From Deminuibacter soli (GTDB lineage: Bacteria > Bacteroidota > Bacteroidia > Chitinophagales > Chitinophagaceae), in the NCBI RefSeq assembly GCF_003412455.1, contig NZ_QTJU01000002.1, positions 434,001-498,000 on the forward strand: 64,000 nucleotides of DNA, read 5' to 3'. The stretch's first letter is position 1. Each line of letters begins with the position of its first letter. Positions 18,197-26,058 of the stretch are shown here, in pieces. Made by a program: the position numbers and the translations under genes. The notes beneath the pieces were generated by a model that was not told the DNA's origin, ran no database searches, and saw nothing but the letters and a program-made list of their open reading frames with translations.

Positions 18197-21100
18197 TTAT
18201 TTTCCAAGAAATATCTGTGCCGTTTCTGCTTTGTCTGGTTGTACAATACGGATAAAATAGATGCCCGATGCCATGCCGTACGTAAAGAAGCGGTTGATGT
18301 TGGTGCCTTTAAACCAGATGATGGGTAACTGCAGCCACACATGGCCATACATGTCAATCAGCTGTATGTAACCGCGGCCATTGAAGCTGCTGCATATTTC
18401 AATAGTCACCTGTTTGTTCAGCACACTTACTTTTAAACAACGTGCAGCAGGTGTTACGTTTACTGCCTGTACATTGCTGTAGGTTACGGTACTGTCAAGA
18501 CTAACCTGTTTAACACGGTAGTAAGATGTGCCGGTGAATGGTTTGAAATCGGTAGTGCTGTAGTCGTTACGGTCGCGGGTATCTGCATGACCGGTTAAGG
18601 TATCAACCGGCGCAAAACCACTGGTGCTGCTGTGCGAGCGCTCAATGATAAAGTATTTGCTGTTTATTTCATGACTGGTGTACCAGCTCAGTTTTACTGC
18701 GGTATCTGCACTTGCCGTAAAGTTGACTATGGGTACGGTGTGTGCCACATAACCAATATCGTAGCGTGTAACAACAGGGTAGTGGTCTGTTGTAGTAGTG
18801 CCGTAGCTGCTTACCAGCGATGCGGCCTGGTACAGTACATGCGCTGAAGCAGGCACATAGGCAATGCCCATTTCGTTTGACAATACTACGTTATCAATCA
18901 CATTGGCATTGCCAACGGTAGAGCTGTCGCCTGCAAGGCTCAGCGGCAGCGTTGGGAATTTGTAATCTGCTGAATCGTTGGTGAAGCTGCTATACGAGCT
19001 GGTGGTATCCGGCAGTTTTTCGGTAGTAATGGTTTTGTTGAGTGCATCATTAAAATCGCCGAGTATTATAATGTTCTGGTATTTGAAATATTGATCCAGC
19101 GTGTCTTTCAGCTCGTCTGCTGCGCCTTTGCGACGGTTCCATGCTTCAATTTTTTCGGCAGCAGTACCAGTATTGGCTTTGCCATGCAGTACAATAAAGT
19201 TTACCTGCGCGGTATCGTTGTTGAAATGCACATTGGCTTTCATGAGATAGGGGAAACGGCCGCTTGACCAGTTGTAGTAAGCATTGCTGCTGCCGCCGCT
19301 GCGCAGCACACCATAGGTTTGCAGGTTGCTTACCACGGCTGTTTTGTATACGAAGGCCAGCTTTTGCGCGGCGTTGTAATCGGTGTCGTTTACATTGTCT
19401 GCGTAAGAACCAAAATCAGAAAGGGTGTAAGCATAACCCGGCATATTCGCCACAACCTGTCTAATACGGGTGGTATCGCAAACCTCGGCCAGTGCAAAAA
19501 TGTCGGCGTTCAGGTTCTTCAATACAGTTTGTACATTCTGTTGCTGCAGGCTATCGTTGGTAGGGCCTTGCTGCGGGTTGCCAAACCATTCAATGTTCCA
19601 GTTCACTACTTTCAGTGCACGCAGGCTGCTGCCGGTAAGGGTTGAAACAGTAGCGGCAGTGATACCGGCTGTTTGCAGTTGTATGGTTCCTTTAAAGTCC
19701 TGGTTGGCTGCATTGGGTTCAAAGCGTGCATACAATGTCAGGGTGCGGCTTTCTGCGCTGTCCTGTGCAATGGTAAGGGTATTGCTGAAATGCGTGGTGT
19801 CTGCTGCAATGGTAAAGCCTGCAGAGGCAGTTAAGGTAACAGCGCCGTGCAGGTTGTAGGCCAGTACATTGAATGGCTGCGCAGCTGATTTGCTGCCGGA
19901 TGCCACATAATCAAAATCAATAGCGGCAGGCGAGGCTTTGAAGGCGGCAGGCGGCAGGCTGTCTGAATCGGTAACTGATACTTCATCGATGGTCCAGCGT
20001 GAAGCACTTGCTGCCACAGAAGAAGTGTATACAAAAGCAATGTATACCTGTGCTGCTTTAAAGGCGTTGAGGTTAATGGCATCGCTCAGCGTCCATACAT
20101 CGCTGTCAACATTGGGGAAGCGTCCGTTAACGGGTGTCCAGGTAAAATTGTTGGGGTTGCCAATGCCATCGTAATCGGTTGATACCATCAGGCGCAATGA
20201 AGGGCCGGCAAATTTGCTGCGCGAAGCAAACGACAACAGGGGGTAGTGGAACCCGGTGAAATCGAAGGCCGGTGATATTAGCCAGTCTTCATTGTCTACC
20301 GCGCTGCTGCCCGCAAAACCATTGATCTGAACGGCATTGCCTGTTTGTCCGAATGTAGTGCAGGCCCATGTTTGCGCACCTGTTACACTGTACTGGGTAA
20401 AGCCGCCATCGAGTGTAGTGCTGCCTGAAGGACTGCAATTGTTGAAGTTAAATACCAGTTGCTGTCGGCCAATGGTAAAGGTCCATGCAGCGGAATCCCT
20501 GATGCCTGCAAAGCTGTTGCCAGCTGCATCCTGCACAATGCCTGAATCGAGCAGTACATAGTAGCTGTGCAGAGGTTTCAGTTTTGCATTTATGGTAAGT
20601 GTATTGCCGGTTAAACTTACCAGCGAATCAGTGATGGCAAAGGTTTGGGCCGTGTGTGCAGTTTTGTCGAAAACAGTGATTGCTCCTGCACCGGCGCTTA
20701 CTGTTTCACTGAACTGTACAAATGGTTTGGCAGAAGGGATTACGCCGGTTGCGCCGGCTGCCGGGAATAAGGTGTTTACAGCGGGTGCGGTTGTATCGCT
20801 TCCGCCGTTGCCGCTGCTGATGGTTATATTGTCAATGGCAAAGCTGGGTCTTGAGCCTGCTCCGGATACTTCGCGGCTTGTCCACCGCAGTTGCACTACC
20901 GGTTGGTTACTGCACGAATCGGGTAATGGAACAGCTATGTTCAGCAGGTTTTGCGGCTCGGTGCCTGATTGCTGGTTAACAGTGTTGTTCTGGTACAGGG
21001 TGCCGTTAATATTGGAGAAATTACCGGTAGTGCCCACACGGTATTGCAGCACTACTTCGTTAATGCGACTGTTGGAACCGCCATAGGGGTTACGCACCGT

Positions 21101-21475
21101 CATCACATCGAAATGGATCTGTAAAGATTGTTTGCCGCTGGTGTTTACTGCCAGTACCAGGCCCTGATCGCCCGACGAGCCGCTGTTGAGCACACCCAGT
21201 TTGCCGTTGTAGTTGTATACGGCGCCTGCAGTGCTGGCCGCTGTACCGCTGGCGGTGAGGGCTTTGTCGCCCGTGGGTGGCGTTACTTTGAAGGCAGAAG
21301 AAGTGGTTGTTGCGAGTACCCATCCCTGCCATCCGTCCGGGTAAGTGGTGGCATTGGTGGCCAGTGCAGAAAAATCCTGGCTGTAAGGAATGGGCTGGGG
21401 AACCGGATTGGTTTGGGCGCCCACTGTGGCAAGCATCACAAGCAGCAGCCCTGTGGTTAAGTAGAATTTTAGCAT
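18197..21475 (-). CDS. Large secreted endonuclease/exonuclease/phosphatase-domain protein with T9SS sorting signal
   Basis: 1092 residues. Domains in order: signal peptide (1-20), a beta-jelly-roll domain (about 25-225), a Big_5 Ig-like domain (about 230-335, TLFPAAGATGV ... VQFSETV), a second jelly-roll of choice-of-anchor type (about 345-505), an Ig-like linker (about 510-615), the metal-dependent EEP domain (about 620-910; NWNIEWFG, GDFND, TDHYP), a fibronectin-like domain (about 915-1000) and a type IX secretion C-terminal domain (about 1010-1092; LIDMYGHVW ... GIYFIRI). The EEP fold cleaves phosphodiesters or phosphomonoesters; secretion plus binding domains suggests attack on extracellular nucleic acid or phosphate esters. 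Neighbours support this: another secreted EEP enzyme and a TonB receptor-lipoprotein pair. Substrate is inference. Confidence 0.88.
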   Translation of the reverse strand: MLKFYLTTGLLLVMLATVGAQTNPVPQPIPYSQDFSALATNATTYPDGWQGWVLATTTSSAFKVTPPTGDKALTASGTAASTAGAVYNYNGKLGVLNSGSSGDQGLVLAVNTSGKQSLQIHFDVMTVRNPYGGSNSRINEVVLQYRVGTTGNFSNINGTLYQNNTVNQQSGTEPQNLLNIAVPLPDSCSNQPVVQLRWTSREVSGAGSRPSFAIDNITISSGNGGSDTTAPAVNTLFPAAGATGVIPSAKPFVQFSETVSAGAGAITVFDKTAHTAQTFAITDSLVSLTGNTLTINAKLKPLHSYYVLLDSGIVQDAAGNSFAGIRDSAAWTFTIGRQQLVFNFNNCSPSGSTTLDGGFTQYSVTGAQTWACTTFGQTGNAVQINGFAGSSAVDNEDWLISPAFDFTGFHYPLLSFASRSKFAGPSLRLMVSTDYDGIGNPNNFTWTPVNGRFPNVDSDVWTLSDAINLNAFKAAQVYIAFVYTSSVAASASRWTIDEVSVTDSDSLPPAAFKASPAAIDFDYVASGSKSAAQPFNVLAYNLHGAVTLTASAGFTIAADTTHFSNTLTIAQDSAESRTLTLYARFEPNAANQDFKGTIQLQTAGITAATVSTLTGSSLRALKVVNWNIEWFGNPQQGPTNDSLQQQNVQTVLKNLNADIFALAEVCDTTRIRQVVANMPGYAYTLSDFGSYADNVNDTDYNAAQKLAFVYKTAVVSNLQTYGVLRSGGSSNAYYNWSSGRFPYLMKANVHFNNDTAQVNFIVLHGKANTGTAAEKIEAWNRRKGAADELKDTLDQYFKYQNIIILGDFNDALNKTITTEKLPDTTSSYSSFTNDSADYKFPTLPLSLAGDSSTVGNANVIDNVVLSNEMGIAYVPASAHVLYQAASLVSSYGTTTTDHYPVVTRYDIGYVAHTVPIVNFTASADTAVKLSWYTSHEINSKYFIIERSHSSTSGFAPVDTLTGHADTRDRNDYSTTDFKPFTGTSYYRVKQVSLDSTVTYSNVQAVNVTPAARCLKVSVLNKQVTIEICSSFNGRGYIQLIDMYGHVWLQLPIIWFKGTNINRFFTYGMASGIYFIRIVQPDKAETAQIFLGK

Positions 21476-21492
21476 AGGTGTTTTTGAGGTTA

Positions 21493-21500
21493 CTAATATA
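21493..21500 (-). promoter_or_regulatory. Possible -7 box of secreted nuclease
   Basis: Minus-strand TATATTAG, one mismatch from TAnnTTTG, ends 17 bases before the ATG, the same spacing as in bioB, the HAD gene and the thioesterase gene. Confidence 0.35.
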
Positions 21501-21578
21501 CCCTCTTCACCCAGCTTTTAAAAGTGGTGTTTATCATCTTTTTATTAACTCATGGTTATCCCGGCTGTTCTGCACCGG

Positions 21579-22100
21579 CTAACGCCCTGTTGGCTGCTGC
21601 CGGAAATAAAACAGGTAGCCGATTTTCAGGCCCGCATTGGCCACATGACCATGGTAGGTGGGCTGCACGTCTGTGTGAAGGGCAAATTCAAATGCACTGT
21701 GCTCATCTGCCTGGAAATGATACCCGATTGCCGCAACAAGCCCCAGCCCCGAAGCAACGCCATCGTCACCACCAAGGTATATGGCCGGACCCGCCACTGC
21801 AAATACATGCGGGTTAATGAAATACTTCACCGGTACGCTGAGGTAAACAAAGCCTATGCTTTCAATGCCATGGCTATTGTCGCGCCGGGCCTGTAGTTTT
21901 TGGGAACCAATTCCAGGCGACAAAGCCAACTTATTACCCAGTTTGATACTGCCTTGCACACCCCAGGTCTGCCCAAAATCGTACCCGCTTCGCAACGGCC
22001 TGTTAAAACCAGCCATCACACCAAAAGCGCCGCCTGACTGGGCAGCAGCAACAACAGAAAACACAGTACAAAACAGCAGCAGGGAAAAGATGTTTCTCAT
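21579..22100 (-). CDS. Small outer-membrane beta-barrel protein
   Basis: 173 residues with a signal peptide (about 1-20, ending AAAQ) and a PorT/OmpW-like barrel: FGVMAGFNRPL at the start, WGVQGSIKLGNKLALSPGIG, SVPVKYFINPHVFAVAGPAIYLGG and the closing NAGLKIGYLFYF. It sits between the two secreted EEP nuclease genes on the same strand, but the flanking gap of 184 bases and a -7-like box of its own (22105-22112) suggest separate transcription. Its role in the locus is unknown. Confidence 0.72.
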   Translation of the reverse strand: MRNIFSLLLFCTVFSVVAAAQSGGAFGVMAGFNRPLRSGYDFGQTWGVQGSIKLGNKLALSPGIGSQKLQARRDNSHGIESIGFVYLSVPVKYFINPHVFAVAGPAIYLGGDDGVASGLGLVAAIGYHFQADEHSAFEFALHTDVQPTYHGHVANAGLKIGYLFYFRQQPTGR

Positions 22101-22104
22101 GCAG

Positions 22105-22112
22105 CTAAAATA
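22105..22112 (-). promoter_or_regulatory. -7-like box four bases before ATG
   Basis: Minus-strand TATTTTAG (one mismatch from TAnnTTTG) is separated from the ATG at 22100 by exactly four bases, as in thyA, pepT, fmt and the methyltransferase gene. Confidence 0.35.
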
Positions 22113-22268
22113 GTTTAATAGTTCAATGGTTGAACGTTTTTGTTCTTATGCGCATCTTTGGTATTCAAATCTGGGCTTCTCAAACAGCGTTCAATAGTTC
22201 CAAAGTTCCATTGTTCAATATAGAAGTGTGTTCAATTTGAACTATTGAACAATTGAAACTTTTAAACT
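22109..22268 (+). repeat. Two 8-bp-period arrays
   Basis: GTTCAATA, GTTCCAAA, GTTCCATT, GTTCAATA run at 22189-22220, and TTGAACTA, TTGAACAA, TTGAAACT, TTTAAACT at 22237-22268. A shorter group lies at 22109-22136. They fill the gap between the barrel gene and the second nuclease gene. Confidence 0.75.
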
Positions 22269-22284
22269 TTTAGTGCGCTTCGCG

Positions 22285-23328
22285 TCAGTGTTGCGCTATG
22301 CGCTTCAGCAACACTACATAGGTGGGGAAATGATCACTGTAGCCACCGCGGTAATTATTGCCGTCCCAGGTACGCATGGGGTAGCCTTTGTAGCGGCCGC
22401 TGGTTTCGGTGAGAAAGGGTTGGGAGAATACATGGGCCTGGTAATAAAAGAAACCGGGTTGAGTTTTATCAAGCCAGCTTTTATTGAGCATAATCTGGTC
22501 AAACAACCCCCATGCATCCTGGTAAGCAAGTGTGCCGATGCCTTTTTTATACAGGCTTATCCACGGGTTATACAGGTCATTATCTTTAACAGCTTCCTGC
22601 TTTTCCCTGGCATGTAATACTTCGGTGATGCTGGGGCTTACGGGATCGTCGTTCAAGTCGCCCATCACCAGGCATTTCGCAGTATTGTCCAGTGCCTGCA
22701 GTGAATCCAGGTGGTGTTTGCAGATGGCGGCAGCAAGCTTGCGGGCAGGCAGGCTTTTTTCTTCACCGCCGCGCCTGCTGGGCCAGTGATTAATGTAAAG
22801 CTGTATGCATTCTCCATCCAGCAAGCCTTTTACCCACAGTATGTCGCGTGAGTAATACGTGTAACTGCCGGAAGGTACTGCCACCGGCAGTGCGCGGCTG
22901 GTTTGCAGCGTGAAGTAAACAGGGTTGAACAGCAACGCCACATCCACGCCGCGTGCATCTCTCGAATCATAATGTACCACCTGGTAATGCCGTTTACGCA
23001 ACAGCGGGTGTTGCACAAGATCATTCAATACCTGTTCGTTTTCAATTTCTGAAACACCCAGCAATGCTGGTCCGTCGGGGTTTAGCTCTGTGCCGATACG
23101 GGCAATCACGTTTGCGAGATGATCTACTTTATCATGATACACGCGGCTATTGTAATGTTTGCTGCTGCCGGGCAAAAACTCTTCATCTTTTGCATGGGCA
23201 TCGTTTATGGTATCGTAAAAATTTTCGCAGTTGTAAAATGCAGCAATGGCTACTTTGTATTGCTGCGTTTGCGCACAGGCTTGTATAGCAGCGTTGTACA
23301 GCAGTACAGCGGTAAAAAGGTATTTCAT
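22285..23328 (-). CDS. Secreted endonuclease/exonuclease/phosphatase-family enzyme
   Basis: 347 residues: signal peptide (about 1-19, ending ACAQ) and one EEP domain. Motifs visible are FYNCENFYD (metal-binding Asn/Glu), LLGVSEIEN, INHWPSRRGG, MGDLNDDP and GYSDHFPTYV. This is the compact secreted type of EEP enzyme common in Bacteroidota; family members include DNases, phosphodiesterases and inositol phosphatases, so the exact substrate cannot be read. It is divergent from the TonB receptor gene (start 23464) and lies in the same locus as a second, much larger EEP protein, which argues for a shared extracellular phosphoester substrate. Confidence 0.88.
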   Translation of the reverse strand: MKYLFTAVLLYNAAIQACAQTQQYKVAIAAFYNCENFYDTINDAHAKDEEFLPGSSKHYNSRVYHDKVDHLANVIARIGTELNPDGPALLGVSEIENEQVLNDLVQHPLLRKRHYQVVHYDSRDARGVDVALLFNPVYFTLQTSRALPVAVPSGSYTYYSRDILWVKGLLDGECIQLYINHWPSRRGGEEKSLPARKLAAAICKHHLDSLQALDNTAKCLVMGDLNDDPVSPSITEVLHAREKQEAVKDNDLYNPWISLYKKGIGTLAYQDAWGLFDQIMLNKSWLDKTQPGFFYYQAHVFSQPFLTETSGRYKGYPMRTWDGNNYRGGYSDHFPTYVVLLKRIAQH

Positions 23329-23410
23329 TGTTAGTTTGGTTAGCGGCGATAAAATTAAGCAGCTGTTTTATTTGCGCAACAGTGCTCCATGTTACTGAAT
23401 AAAATGATTA

Positions 23411-23442
23411 TTGCATGTTTGAAAACAGCGTTTGTATTTTCG
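23411..23442 (+). promoter_or_regulatory. Possible promoter of TonB receptor-DUF5689 operon
   Basis: TTG at 23411-23413 is followed after 21 bases by TATTTTCG at 23435-23442, one mismatch from TAnnTTTG. The ATG at 23464 would have a leader of about 15 bases. Confidence 0.4.
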
Positions 23443-23463
23443 CTGCCATTTTTCGCTAACCAT

Positions 23464-26040
23464 ATGAATACACCAAAATTAACTGCATGCCTCCTGGGCA
23501 TGTTATGCGTGGCTGCCGCCAGGAGCCAGTCCACGCGCCAATTGCGGCGTGATACATTACCCGCGCCCGACACATTGCAGGCAGAACTGAAAGAGCAGCT
23601 GCAGGAACAAATCCCTGTTATTTCGCTGGATGACAACGAACTGAAAAGTGATGGCCAAAACCAGGTGGCATCATTGCTTGGCGCAGGCCGCGATCCTTTT
23701 TACAATGCGGCTTCTTTTAATTTCAGCGCAGCGCATTTCAGGATACGGGGCTACGATGGCGATGCATTCAAAGTATTGCTGAACGGGGCGCCGGTAGAGA
23801 ACCCCGATAACGGGCTACCGGCCTATAACCTGTTCAGCGGACTAAGCGGTGTACTCCGCAACCGCAGCCTGATAACGGGTTTAAAAGCCAATGCCTATAC
23901 AGCTTTCGCAATGGGATCAACCACTGCCATAGATGCAAGGGCAAGCCGCATGCAGCCGCAAACAACTGTGCAGATGGGGATTGCCAGCAGTAACTACCGG
24001 TACAGCATGTCGGCTGCATATAGCAGCGGCCTCAACAGCAGGGGATGGGCCTGGGCCATAGCAGGCAGCATCCGCTGGGCCAATGAAGGTTATGTGCCCG
24101 GTACATTTTACCATGGCGGCAGTTACCTGCTGTCGGTTGATAAAAGGCTTTCGCCCCATCATCTTTTTTCCCTGGCTGTTATTGGTGCACCCGTTACCCG
24201 TGCGCGTGCAGGGGCTGCTGTGGCCGAGATGCAGCAGCTCGCAGGCAGCGTGTATTACAATCCCTACTGGGGGTACCAGAACGGGGTAAAACGCAGTGCT
24301 GCAATAAGCGAAACACACCGGCCTTACGTGGTGGCTACACATACGTTTACCGTGAATGCGCAAACGGAATTAACCACTGCATGGTGGTACACCGGCGGCA
24401 ACAGCAGCAGCACAGGGCTGGACTGGTACAATGCACCTGATCCGCGGCCTGATTATTACCGTTATTTGCCCGGTTATATAAAAGATGAAGCACAGCAAAA
24501 CCAGCTGGCAGCAGCACTTTTGGGCAATGAAGCCATGCGCCAGATTAACTGGGCTGAACTATATGCAGTGAACAGAACCGATTCAACCACCATCCATCAT
24601 GCAAACGGTTTTGATACAGCTACGGCAAGCGGGTACCGTTCACATTATATTTTATCGCGCAATACCAGTCATATGCGGCAAACAGGGTTTAACAGCACGC
24701 TGCGTACCCGCATTAATGAACAGGTAGAACTGAATGGCGGCCTAAGCTATGAACAACAAACCGTGCGTTATTACAAAACCATCGCCGATTTGCTGGGCGG
24801 TGATTTTTATGTTGATCTGAACCAGTACGCTGAACAGGATTTTCCCGGGAATGCAGATGCGATACAGAATGATCTGCGTCATCCCAACCGCATTGTACAT
24901 ACAGGTGACAAATACGGCTACGATTATGCCATGCAGGTAAGCAAGGCAGCAGGCTGGTTGCAGGTAGCTGCAACGCAACGGCATGTGGACTGGTTTATGG
25001 CTGCGGGTTTCAGCAGCACCTCCTTTGGCAGAACAGGTTATGTTACCAATGGTTTGTTCCCGTATAATTCTTACGGAAAATCAAACCGGTACAGCTTTTC
25101 AGATTATGCTTTACGTGCCGGTGCAACCTATAAAATCAATGGCCGGCATTATGTATATGCCAATGGTGCATTGTATACACAGGCGCCCTATTACAATAAC
25201 GTGTTTATTTCACCTGCCACACGCAATACAGTGCAGCAACAGATAGCAGCAGCAAAAATACAATCTGCCGAAGCAGGCTATATCCTTAACGCACCACGCA
25301 TACGGTTGCGGCTGAATATGTATTATACGCGCAGCAGCAATGGAATGGATGTGTTGTCATTTTATCACGATGACTACCGCAGTTTTGTGAACTATGCGCT
25401 GCGTAATATCAGCAAACTGTATTATGGCAGTGAACTGGGTGTTGAAGCAAAGGTGTTGCCCAATGTAACAGCCAATGCAGCCGCAGCAATCGGGAAGTAT
25501 TTATATGCCGGCCGCCAGCATGCGACTATTACCCTCGACAACAGCACCAAAGTGCTGGATGAACAAACAGTGTACCTGCAGAACTACCGGATAGGCGGCT
25601 CACCGCAACAGGTATTGTGTGCCGGCATTACCTACCGTTCACCGGCTTACTGGTTTGCCGGTTTTACCTGCAATTACATGAGTGATCAATGGCTGGAAGC
25701 CAATCCCATCAGGCGAACGTTTGCTGCTACAGAAGACCTTGCCTACAAAAACACGCAGTGGCATGCAGTGGTTGATCAGCAACGCCTGCAGGCGCAATAC
25801 CTGCTTAATTGTACAGCCGGGTATTCGTGGCGGCTGCCCTGGCAATGGGGTTTTAAAAAGCCGGTTTACCTTGTATGGTTTGCAGGTATTAACAACCTGC
25901 TCAACAATAAGCAAATGGTAAGCGGCGGCTACGAGCAGCTGCGTTTTGATTACACCGATAAAAATGTCAATAAATTTCCGCCGAAGCTGCTGTATGCTTA
26001 TGGCACCACCTTCCTGCTGAATGTTAGTCTCCGCTTTTAA
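23464..26040 (+). CDS. TonB-dependent receptor of the nuclease locus
   Basis: 858 residues: signal peptide (about 1-22), a plug domain (about 45-160) with IRGYDGDAFKVLLNGAPVENPDNGLPAYNLFSGL in broken form, and a long barrel ending LLNVSLRF with the terminal Phe expected for BAM recognition. It lacks the carboxypeptidase-regulatory domain of the other receptor in this window. I chose ATG 23464 because the signal peptide starts there; an ATG at 23389 lies before the promoter-like box. Followed after 18 bases by a lipoprotein gene, the order typical of a receptor and its surface-exposed substrate-binding partner. Probable job: uptake of products released by the secreted nucleases (inference). 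Confidence 0.88.
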   Translation: MNTPKLTACLLGMLCVAAARSQSTRQLRRDTLPAPDTLQAELKEQLQEQIPVISLDDNELKSDGQNQVASLLGAGRDPFYNAASFNFSAAHFRIRGYDGDAFKVLLNGAPVENPDNGLPAYNLFSGLSGVLRNRSLITGLKANAYTAFAMGSTTAIDARASRMQPQTTVQMGIASSNYRYSMSAAYSSGLNSRGWAWAIAGSIRWANEGYVPGTFYHGGSYLLSVDKRLSPHHLFSLAVIGAPVTRARAGAAVAEMQQLAGSVYYNPYWGYQNGVKRSAAISETHRPYVVATHTFTVNAQTELTTAWWYTGGNSSSTGLDWYNAPDPRPDYYRYLPGYIKDEAQQNQLAAALLGNEAMRQINWAELYAVNRTDSTTIHHANGFDTATASGYRSHYILSRNTSHMRQTGFNSTLRTRINEQVELNGGLSYEQQTVRYYKTIADLLGGDFYVDLNQYAEQDFPGNADAIQNDLRHPNRIVHTGDKYGYDYAMQVSKAAGWLQVAATQRHVDWFMAAGFSSTSFGRTGYVTNGLFPYNSYGKSNRYSFSDYALRAGATYKINGRHYVYANGALYTQAPYYNNVFISPATRNTVQQQIAAAKIQSAEAGYILNAPRIRLRLNMYYTRSSNGMDVLSFYHDDYRSFVNYALRNISKLYYGSELGVEAKVLPNVTANAAAAIGKYLYAGRQHATITLDNSTKVLDEQTVYLQNYRIGGSPQQVLCAGITYRSPAYWFAGFTCNYMSDQWLEANPIRRTFAATEDLAYKNTQWHAVVDQQRLQAQYLLNCTAGYSWRLPWQWGFKKPVYLVWFAGINNLLNNKQMVSGGYEQLRFDYTDKNVNKFPPKLLYAYGTTFLLNVSLRF

Positions 26041-26058
26041 CATCATAACGTAACCATC